Assembly (NCBI GenBank): GCA_936440205.1
Contig: OW387143.1
Coordinates: 35,042,949 to 35,106,948, forward strand
Direction: 5' to 3'
From: Lepidonotus clava
Lineage: Eukaryota; Annelida; Polychaeta; Phyllodocida; Polynoidae
Length of the DNA: 64,000 nucleotides
Below are positions 25,901-37,900 of the stretch, in pieces; position 1 is the first letter of the stretch, and each line of letters begins with the position of its first letter. The notes below the pieces were generated by a model that saw only the letters and a program-made list of their open reading frames with translations, did no database searches and was not told where the DNA came from. The position numbers and the translations under genes are program-made.

Positions 25901-28900
25901 TAAATTTCCCCTTTCCCCACAGAGTTCACCCTGCCAGCCGATCCCAGTGAGGAGGACGTGTTCGGTCTACTCCTGTTCTGTGACGAGGCCCGCTGTCCCT
26001 GGCACTGCCTCGCCGCGTACGCCGTCCGCTACAGGAACCCAGTCCTGGCTGTACTGGCCGCTTGTTACCAGGTCAGGGCCATGTGATGTCATTAGTCAGT
26101 GTTATAAGCCTTAAATAATATCTAAAGATCTCAGCATTTAATAAAGTTTCACTTGTTAGTCAAAGTCCTTATAAATATCAGTTGCCCAGTAGCATTACTG
26201 GTTGTCCTTACTGGTTATTGGACTGTCAATAGAGGTATCTGATTTCTTGCCGTTTTACTCCTGGTATGATAACAGTCTTTTTTGTTTAGGAATGAATGTA
26301 ATGTCTTGAGCCAACAAGCAGCAAGTTATATTGGTAAAATCTATGTTTTGATAAAAATAGTTGTGTTCAGTTTTCCTAACCGAGCCTATCATTTTGCTAA
26401 AGTTTTCAAATACAATATCGGGGAGAATAATTGAAATTAACTAGAATGAGCAAACGAACATCAAATAGCCTAGTCTATATACTCTCAAAATAACACGTGT
26501 ATCAAGGAAGTTTTTTTAACACAGAGTCTATCATAACAGAAAATCCCAACATATCAACCGTTTTTTTAGACATGCACCTGAACACAGCCATATTTTGGGA
26601 CCTACTACAGATATTGGTAAAACCCATAACCTTTCCCCCCAGGACCACAACACGGTGAGCTGCCTGTGCGCCTGGCTGATGGCCTCCTCCACAGACCACG
26701 CCCACCAGACCATGATTGACAGGTGTGACCCCGCTGACCTCGGCTCCTGGACCCTGGAGCAGGTCAAGACCCTCACACTGGTCATGACGAAGCACGGCCT
26801 CTTCAAAACGGTCCTCAACGGGTTACTGATTTTTTGTCCAGTAAGTGTGGAATTGCTTTTGCCAAACCTGTTTAAAACTTTTATGGTTGATATTGAATAT
26901 CAATGCTTTCCTGTCATGTCACGAGAAGAGGAAATACAGATATAGAGAGTTATAGTCTGATGATTTTTAATTGTATATAGCTTTTTTCTCTCTCTTGCTC
27001 CCAGGACACGTTGTTGGTGGTGTTTATCCGGTTCTGCGTGGCCTTCTGTCACCATGACGACGCTGAGGTGTGTCGGCAGCACCTGGAGACCTTCAAAACC
27101 CAACACTCGGCGGTAAGAAGTGACAGATATACTCTGACAACTGAATCATGTGGTAGGAATTAGAGATGTAACTATGACTCTATGACTAAGAGTAAAGGGT
27201 GACGTTTAGGTGTGTACAGCGTGTATAGACATGTATTTGAAAAAAAAAACCCATTTGATTCTTTTGTCAAATTTTGGCCGTGAATGAATACTGGAGAAAT
27301 CGAATTCACGGCCAGGGTAAATTAATTTGTTAAAAAAAAAAAAGGTCAAAAGATGTTTTAATTCGTAAATATAACCAGCATTAAGAGTTTTTCTCATAGG
27401 CAACTTCATAAACTGCCTGATAACCAATAAAATGCCTCTATTATCCTTGTTTTTGCCTGTCTAACCTCCCCATCCTACCCCAGACCCTGAGAACCTCTCA
27501 CCCCGGCCCCACCGAGGACCCCGTCACTAAGCTGTTCAGCCCCGGGTGGACAGAGTCCGTCGTCCACGACATCCTGGTGCAGTTTCTGAGCACCATGACC
27601 TCGGCCTACGACCTCGGGCGTCTGCTTCGTCTCTTGGACCAGACTAATGTAACTCGACTGTTTTCTTGTGAAGGTCGGTGAAAAATCTGTAATATAGCAC
27701 ATGCTCTCCGTCCCAGTCAATAAAAAAAAGTGTGTTACATGAACAAAGATAGCGTTTGGAATTTACAATTATTTGCAAGATTATGATACCAGCTTTTGAT
27801 GTAATCATGCATATTGTATTAAACCTCTCGAAATCCGATGTGTTACGATGCTAAGTTTAACATTGATTATGTTGCCTAGAAACATAACATCGATTAGCAA
27901 GTTATGAAGCATTATTCCAGTGCTATGTATCTGTATGTTTACGTCTTTTTGTCGCTGTCCATGCATAAATTTGCTTTTTATGCTAATTAAATCGTATCAT
28001 ATATTTCAGTGCCCGACTTCAGCAAACTCTACCGCCTCTACCAGATGGTCAGTCCTGCCGGGCTGACCTTGAACTACCACGACCTGACCTTGACCTCTGA
28101 CCCGCGCTATGCCGCCACCTGTCGGCAGGCCCTGGCCGCCCTGGAGGAGAAACACATGTTTAACGAGGCACGGGTCTTCGCCGAGGTGGCCGGGGTGTCG
28201 TCACAGACCATCACCTTGAGACAGGTACTAGGGGAGACGGGGAAATCTGATTTAAAACATCCTTAAATGTTTATTTGTATTGCTTTATTGCACAATATTG
28301 TTGTAAAAATACATGTACATGGCAGACATTCGATACATCTAAACTACACCATAGTATTCTTACTGGGCCCCAGGTGAGCTCCACTCCTAATACATACGAA
28401 GGAGGATATTTATGACATTAATACAGCAACATGAGTAAATAAACAGAACATTTCCACTGGTGAATATTTAATTCAAATTACTTAATTCTCCCTATCGCGG
28501 GACTAAGGATACCAAAGATTTAGAGGGCTCAGGCTGTAACTACATATTTGGCAAAGATATGGGGCCATACAGTTGGAATCAGATTTAAAGGCCCTATATT
28601 GTGCTGCAAAATTTGGCCCAACCTTGGGTCACAAACATTGCAATATTGTTGAACGTTTACGGAATTCGATGTTCAAATTTGAAATATTTTGTCCTAGTTA
28701 TGTTAAGGAAGATATTTTGAGGGGTTGAAAGAAAATCTGAGATGAAGTGCATGGGACCCACCAAAATTTGGTTAAATTGACATTGAATGACCCTAAAATA
28801 TCTATCACTCTCACAGGATTTTATCAAACCTAACAGCATTTCCCCCCAATCCATGCTAAAGATTACATCCCTGTTCCCCCCAGATGGAGTCGGAGCTGTC

Positions 28901-31900
28901 CCAGTTGTCGAGCAGTGCGGTCTGGAGACACACCAGCGCCCGCTGCGCCTTCTGGAGGAAATGTCACGAAGCGTTCACCCGCCACCAAGTGTCCCAGGAG
29001 ACGGCCTCCACCTTCTTCAACGTAAATACACTCTGATCTATGATAGGATTTTTTCCACCAAACAAACCTAGCTTATCAGCTGCTTATGCCCTTACACAGG
29101 CCTAGGATCTCAGAAACATATTATTTTAAGATACTTAATTCCAGTCGCAGTTGCATATTTAATAGCTACTGTTATTGAATTGAAAGAGCTATACTCAAAA
29201 AAATGGGTAAATACAATAAACCAGGATGTCAGGGGTAATGGTGAAAGAAACAAGCTACGTACATATAATAAATTTAAAAACAATTTCACCTTGGAGCCAT
29301 ACTTAATCCACATGACCAATAGAGTAGCTAGAACAAACTTTACTCGTCTGCGGACTAGCGCCCACAATTTGCAAATCGAAAGAGGCAGATATACCAAGCC
29401 CAAAACAGCTGCTGAAGATAGACTCTGTCAAATATGTAATGAGACAGAGGATGAACAACACTATATCATGCAGTGCAAAATTAATGAATTGGAACGAATC
29501 AAATTATTTGACCAAATTACGCAATTATATGACAAGTTTAGCAGACTAGACTCGAATCAAAAATTTGTTTACATCATGCAAGCCCAAGAATCTCAACTTG
29601 CCACCTATGTTGAATCCTTCATATTAAAGACAATATTGTATAGGAAAAATGGTGAGCTCTAGCCCTAGTCAGATGCCGTTAGACTTGCCAACTGTTACCG
29701 TATCCAGATCTACTCTTTATTTTTTATATGCCATTAACTGTTTATTCTCATATGTTTATTGACATTGATAACATGTTTATGTACGTAGGACTGTAGATAT
29801 GTGCTTTGTAAAAATTACTTTGTGAAGAAGTGTATTACAATAAAGCTCCTTGAACTTGAACTTGAACTTGAACTGTTAGTGAATTAAGAAACTTTTAGTG
29901 CCACATGAATGCACTTCCATATTTAATATGATTTTCCCCCCTCAAGATTTAATTGATTTTTTTAGCCACAAAGTACATGAAATAATGCCTTGGATTTATC
30001 TGCCATTCTATTAGCGGTACGTAAAACAGTTTACATAACGCTTATGGCCAATTGGGTACCGGTACCCTTTGCAAACAGCATGACCGTCAATGTCTGTCCA
30101 TGACCGCTCATGTCTGTCCGCGCAACTCTTTGCCTATGATACTCTTTCTTATTTCATCCAGGGTAAAATCTCCGAATGCATCAGTCATACTGAACGTGGG
30201 CTGGTTTGTCAACTGGCCTACGATTGGCTGGAGGTGGACGACCAACCAGCCAATCAGAAACTCAAGAAGGATCTATTTGTTCAAATATGGATGTGCAAGA
30301 TTCACGACCATATGGAAAAGGAAGATGTATGTACTATCACACTTTCCCCTTTATTTCAAAGTACTTTCTTTAATTTTATTTCCACATAATCATTTCCAGT
30401 AAGTAAGTAGAATTTCAATTGCATATGGTAACAAATATAACATAATGAAAAAAAAAGAAGTAAAGAAAAAAAAGAATTGCTTAAAAATGAAACTTTAATG
30501 TAGCTACAATGATTATTTTCCTTAATGAATAGAACTTATGCAGACAGTATTCTTTGTCAAGTTGAACTGTAAATTGTTAATACATCAGACATCCCAGATG
30601 TTGATCGATCTTTTACTTTGGTCAGGCTGCAAACACTGAGGACACAGACTGGCTAATGGGTGGTCGGGCTGAACCCACTCCCCCAGTTCACCGGTCAGAG
30701 CTGCTGCAGTACGGACATATCCCCAGTGAGGTGGACAAGGCCAGGGTCCAACTTTCTGATAAGGTTTGAACAATAGATATGAAATGTATATTAAAGAATT
30801 GTTCGATATTGATTCCTATTTATCATATATAACATACATCGTAAGTGTTGCTTTAGTGAAACATGTTTTAAATGGTTTTCAAAATTCTAAAAAACTTTAA
30901 TATTCTAAAGTGAGTATTAGACATTGTGTGTTTGATTTAGGCATCTGGTTGTAATTGTAATCAAGGATGAGCAAGTGCATGATTTTATGTCAGTTCTTAC
31001 TCCCTAAAGAGAAAAAGCGTAACGGTGAAATAAGAAAATATTTAAACTAATTGGCGCATTGGTTCACACCTACATTAAATGGTTTCCTTCCAAACTGTCC
31101 TTGTCATATAGGCCTCATCAAAATGTACCTTTCTTACCCCCCTCACAGGAGAGTTCGGCCCTGGAGGCACTGATCGGTCAGCTTCTGGACAAGGGCAAGG
31201 TCAAGGACGCCTGTCAGGTGGCCGCACTGGTCGGTCACTACAGCCAGGACCTCAGTATCGTCATTGTAAGCGAAGTTTACATACCATTATCTATAATTTT
31301 GAAAATGAAAAGTCACGTCGAATTATGTAGTATATTGCGAACCTCTTATGCTTGCATAGAACATTACCAAATGAACTATATGGGTCAGTTTGTACGATAT
31401 ATATTCAATCCAGAATCCAAAACTTAAAAAATGCCTGGTTGGAATGATTTACAAGTTGAACATCGGAATATTGTTGATAAATCACTTTATAAAAGTGCTA
31501 TGAGAAATCAGATTGTTAATCCGTATGCTAAAATGCATTAGTGAAGTTACAAATGCATTATGGAAGTTGCTTTACTTTATTCTAACAAGATTATACTCAT
31601 CCCATCTCATCTCATTATTATCACCACCAAATGCCGTTCTCATGGCAAAGTTATGTTAATAAGAAATGTTTATATGCAGTAGCACCCGCACCAACCTGTA
31701 AAATTTGTAACAAAGGGGTGCGGGTGGAAGATCGGCTCTGCCGAACCCATATTTTCCCAATAAAAAACAATTAAAAAAAAGACCATATCTACAGCTGCCC
31801 CTTGGGGTAAGGGAGTGTTGTTGAGTTACCCATCATTACACAATTGCTGGTCACGGCTCAAGTCCCAGCCCCAGCCCCTCACCTAACGTAACATGCATTT

Positions 31901-34900
31901 AAAAAGGAAATATCAACTCATTCAATACCTTTGGCTTTGTTTTATGAAGGCCTAATAACCATATCTATTTCCAACCTCCAGGCCTGTCTGAAGCTGGCGT
32001 TGGGCCACATGACGGTTGACGAGATGCCCATGACCATGCGGCGACTCGTGGCCGCTCCCGCCCCGCGTCTCTCGCGCCGCGTCAGCACCGCCTCCTTCTC
32101 CGGCTTCTCCCTTGTGCCCTCTGCATCGCTCGCCTCCATGGCCGGACTGGACGAGGGGGACGCGGAGGACGACTCGGTGCTGGAGCTGCTCCACATGTTG
32201 GCGGCTCACGTCTCCAGGGGCAAGTTCTGCTGCCAGCGGATAGTCACCATCTACCAGATCTCACAGGTGAGCACAAGGGTGGGGTGGCTTAAGTCACATG
32301 GGGCCGTCCATAATTGACGTCATGTGGCCGGGGGGGGGGGAGGGGGTCTAGTCCACTATAATATTGCTATAGTAAAATCATGACGAAGGGGGGAGGGGGA
32401 GGGGTCAAAAATGGTCAAAAATAGCATGACGTCATTTTATTTGTGGACGGCCTACATTTACACAGGTACGTATGGAGCCCACTAAATTCTTGAATATGAG
32501 TCAGCGATCTGTAGGTGGGTATTGCCCAGCGGGCTCGCCACCTCACAGGTATATTGGCGTAAAGATATTGTGGAAAAAATGTCACTTTGAGATAATAATT
32601 ATATCATAAACTCTTAATCATTGAAAAAACCTTTTTGTATAGTCAGCGCTTCATCCTGGCCACAGGTATATTGGCGTAAAGATATTGTGGAAAAAATGTC
32701 ACTTTGAGATAATAACTAAAACATAAAGTCTTAATCATTGAAAACACCTTTTTGTATAGTCAGCGCTTCATCCTGGCTAGCTGTTCCGAATTGGCTAAAT
32801 ATATTAATATTAGTGGTAGAAAGTAACCACTGTGACACTTACTTTATATACTATAATTACTGCTCCAGGTGTTGTCGATGACCTTTGAGTGGACCGTGCT
32901 GCAGGACGAGTTCATCATCCTCCAGGCCCTTCTCAACTCAGACAACGGTCAGCGCTTCATCCTGGCCAAGGCCTTCCTCGCCTCCAGCGGGCTCGCCACC
33001 TCACAGGTATATTGGCTTAAAGATAATGAGAAAAGCACAGATCAAGAAAAGTTTTCGGAAACATTGAGAAAAGTGTTGGAGTTTTTAGTCTGGAGCTGCA
33101 GTTTTAAATCAGAACAATTAATTGAAAATGATGCATGGAATTGTATAGAAAACTAAGAATGAATATAAGTCATTCAGGGATAGTGTGGAAAATGATGTCA
33201 CTTTAAGATATATTATAAACTCTTAATCATTAAAAAAAATTGTTTTGTATATGTGTTCTTTTTTGTGTGTAGTATGTTCTTATCAAAAGGTGGAAATAAC
33301 TGTCTAACCAACACCAGGAATTATGATCTTTTGTATGTTTGTTCTATAATTAGTCTGTCTGCGAACATTTAGGAATTCATTCATTATAACAAATCTTTCA
33401 GGTTGCCGGTTTCTTGAGTGACACTATCCTCAAGATCCTGAATGCCCACGACGGTCTCATCGATACTGGTTAGTGCGTCCGCTACCTTATGTTATGTATC
33501 TGAGACAAAGAAAATAGCTTAGTTCATTGACTATGTAAAAAACTGACTTTTTCAAAAGTCAAATAACATGTCGATAATAAAAATCCTGTACGTTTACGTT
33601 TTTAAAAAAGCAGTGGTAGCAACGATCATGCAAGCACATTGTCCACGTTTAACCTACGTTTATAAAAATGTTTCAAGACCTTCTAAATAAATGTTTGCCA
33701 TTAGCATTACGAGAACATGGTTAAAATTCCAGAAAAAAACACGTTGAAACTGAAGTACAGCAATAAGAAAAACCCTCTTAAAAACAATGTATATATTGTT
33801 GTTATTGTAATAAAAAAAAGTGTTTAACACACTTTACTTTTTCAGGTACAATAAGTGGGCGTGAGTCCGGTCCGTCCGACCCGGGGTCATCGGTGACGGG
33901 TATGATCACCAGCCTCATCCAGCTGGCCGACGACCCGGCCATGTTGGGGCAACGACTCCACGACAACATCACCTCCCTCACCTCCTCCAACCACGACATG
34001 GCGCCCAAACGTGAGTGTATACAGATAATATCAGAGAGTCAGGGTAGTTATTCCAATCTCTGTGTATACTGAGGGGAAGAGAACATGTATAATCTATGTT
34101 TTTAAAAATTATTTTCATTAAAATTGTTGTAACATCTGAACAAAATATTGTTTTTATTAGGGTTTAGAAGTGTTCCATTTCTCGGCGAATTTTCATATTC
34201 AGTTGATATATTTAAGATTTTGGTCAAGTTTATTATAGATTATCAGCTGTATTTTTGGCCTACCAGGGGTTTTCCTCAAGCATTTTGTCCAAATTCTACT
34301 CACAAATTTAGTAACTCTATGCTAAGGTAAAACCCTGTATACATGGTCATACTTTGTTATAATCATAATGCTGAAATTATATGGAATCTCGTGTAACATT
34401 GACTTTATTCATAAGTATATCTTCATATTCTATGCTGTGCGCATTTCATACAAATATTTCTATAGCGCAACTAATAAATATTTTGAATAACCCTTGTGTC
34501 TAATGATTGTATTCTCAATTTCTTAAAGGAGGTTAAAAGTATTTCTAACATCTTTTCTGAAAAGGGAGTCGTATCTAGAACTTCATCACTTTCACTAATT
34601 CAAAACTACCCAAACCCATACTAAATATTGCAACTTGCATCTTGTTCACATCACAATAAAGAGGGTTTAATTTTGATTTGATATCATGTATATAGGTTGC
34701 ATATTTCAGCTCTCTATTTAATGATAACATATCACTGAAAATGTGATTCTACTAAGAACCTCAAGAGGCGACGAAGTCACTTGTCTTTTTCATTCTTCCT
34801 TACAAAAATTACCATACCTATATTATTCTAGGCTGTTAAACGTATAAAGGTGATTTGAAATCTTTTGTCTTTGTGTGCATTGTGCTACTTCTAACAGTAT

Positions 34901-37900
34901 ATAAGTTCCCTTTCTCATTATCAACAAACCATACATCTGTCATTACCTCTCGGGATAGAAACTTCTTATATAGTTTATGCCCCCAGTCTTAATTAGATCG
35001 TATAAAAATATTCAAATGTGCCGATAAATAGAATAAATAATGTTGGTAAATAAGATAGGAAAATGAAAGTATTCAATAATAAAAATATTCAAATATCACT
35101 TACATTCTGTTGGCAAATGAAATAACAAAATGAAAATATTTAGTCTGCATACCTTTAGCGAATAATAATCATCCCTCTAGTGTTTGATATACTATTTTAC
35201 CAACTACGCACTCAGCCCTGAAGTTGTCCTGTTTCTCTTTACAGTTTCTAGTACCTATGAGTAAACCATATTTAACTTTAACAATTGGTCACTCAATACT
35301 GAGTATATGAAATTATGCCACAAACATTTACCCTGGTAGCCAAACAGTATCTTATACATTTTAACAATCGGTCACTCAGAGTCAGAACTGTTTATATGGC
35401 ACACTGCAACATACATTCACCCTTGAATCTATTTAATATCAAACTTTTTTCCCCCTTATTTCCTTCAAAACTAAAAGATACTGCAACACAGATTTTCCAT
35501 TGAAATTATCCGATATGATTTACCTTTTGCTCACACACATTTACCCTCGTTATCAATCTGCATCTTACACATTTCCCCTATTACCCTCACAGTATTGAGT
35601 GTGTGCGTTGAGCTGCTCGTGGCCGCCCACCACTGCTACACGCTGGCCTGCTCCATGGAGGGGATCGCCGCTGTACTCCGCTCGGCCCGCAAACTCACCG
35701 AGCTACTCGGACAGGCTGATGAGTACAACCTGCTGGTCGGTACCACCTTTTTAACTTGCTCTCGTAAACTGACAAATTTATTGTCCTATATAAGTCTTTT
35801 TGGTACATTATCAAAATTTAGATAATTCTATATTATTTTCACTAATAATCTTATCTTAGTTTTAGGGGAGATTGATTAATTGGATATGCATACCAGTATC
35901 CAGAATCTTATCCAACCCACTTCCCCTTGGGCCAACATAATACAGTGGGAATATTCTATAGAGTGCCGTACAAATACTTTTGGGATTTTCGTACCCCCCC
36001 CCCCACATCCCCTATTGTTTAAAGTCTGTATATAAACGATGAAAGGTATACTTGCACTGAATTTCAGCCACCAGTAAGTGAATGACCAGCAAATATCAAA
36101 AACCTAAGGTTGAAGTCCAACATACTTATGGTATGTTAACAGTTTGTGGCTGGTATATGTTGGTAGATCCGGCTGCTGACGGGCGTGGGGCGGTTCAGTG
36201 AGATGACCTACATCTTCGACATCCTCAAACAGCAGCACCAACTCGAGCTGCTCTTCAGGAAAGGTATAGACAAGGTGAGTCCCTCAGTAGGATTACTTAT
36301 ATATCAATCTTTTTTGTTTACTTATATATCAGAAATGATAATTCCTTGGGTATTTCTCTCTATAACTGTGCAGAATATCTCGCATTAATAAGTGTTGATT
36401 TGAGGCATTATTTGAAAAAGATTTTTTTAGGAAGGTAAGATTGAATGTTACTCCCATCAGCTCGGGACAAAGTTTTATCCAAGAAGTAAATATATTTTCA
36501 TTTCAACATTCCCCCATGGATTCTTATTAAGGATCTCTACTGATCAATAAACAGGGATGTAAGTTTTCAGATTTTAATCTGATTTCATATTTTTTTCACA
36601 TCTTCACCTCAAATAATAACTTTCAAATTTAGTTCCTTACATGACGTTTTATGGCATTTTAAGATAATGCTAAGTTTTTTCTTAGAGGTTTCAGATTTTT
36701 TCATTGAGCCTGACTTACATCCCTGAATAAATAGTTTTATGCAACCCGGACGGATCTGAATTCACTGATGTAACAGAATTTCCAGGCTATCTGAAAATTC
36801 TCTATTCATAATCATTTTTGCATGTTTTCCCTCTTCTACATTTCGTGTGATCCATTACAGAATCCTATACATTTTTCCTCCCCTCTTTTACACCATCAGC
36901 TCTTTTCAATATTCTATTATAAAGGCCAAGACAAAATTATATATATAACATTTACCTTACAGGAGGAGGCGCTGCGAATGGCCATCCTGGACTACATCCA
37001 GCGGTGTCACCCGTCAGACACGGACACCTACAAAATGGTGTCTCTCTACTTCACCATGTACCGTGAGATCGCCGCTATGTTGGAGGACAACGCCAACCGC
37101 CAGATACTGCAGCTCAAGGCCAAGCCGTTAGGTCAGTATTAGAAGAAGGGGTACCCGTGGTCATAATAAACCCCAGGATAAATTACAGTGCTGGAGGATA
37201 ACTATGAAACGCCAGATGCTGTAGCTCAAGTTCAAACTGCTAAGTCTGTATTTCAATAAAGTTATTACCCTCGGTCAGTATTATAGTAAGGTTAAAACCA
37301 TAGGTTAGTATTATAACTTGTGTTTTTTGAAATATTTGATCTATCCTGAATAAACATTGGCACATGCATATATGCTACTGTAGCATCAAAATATGAGTAT
37401 GCTGATAGCAGTACTTCTTAACAGTTTTGTTAACATGTAGAATACATAAAAGAACGAAATATAAATTCATATGCTTCGATGCGAGGCAAAACGTGTCCAA
37501 TCTCTTGGATGCTACCGCTTTTGATAAAAAAAAAGAAAAAAGAAAGAATTCATATGCTGGAGACCCTTTCAAATTCCAATTGCAAATTAATAAAGATGGG
37601 ACCCTTGTATCAAACGCAAAGAAATTTTCCGTTCCTTCTTTCCATTATTCTGTGTACCGATGACTTTAAAGCTATGAAATTAAGTGTTTAACAACATTTC
37701 ATTAAATTATAAATTATGCTTTGTTACAGAATCGAACCCCGAGGCCCCAGCCATGCTGCAGTCAGCTATCCACTATTACTCTGATGCGGCTGAGAGTTAC
37801 GCGAAGGAGGGGTGTGTGCGGCACGCCCAGCGCTGTGTGCGGCGGGCCCGGCTTGGGGCGCTACAGCTCCACCTACTGACCACCCCGCACCGCGTTATCA

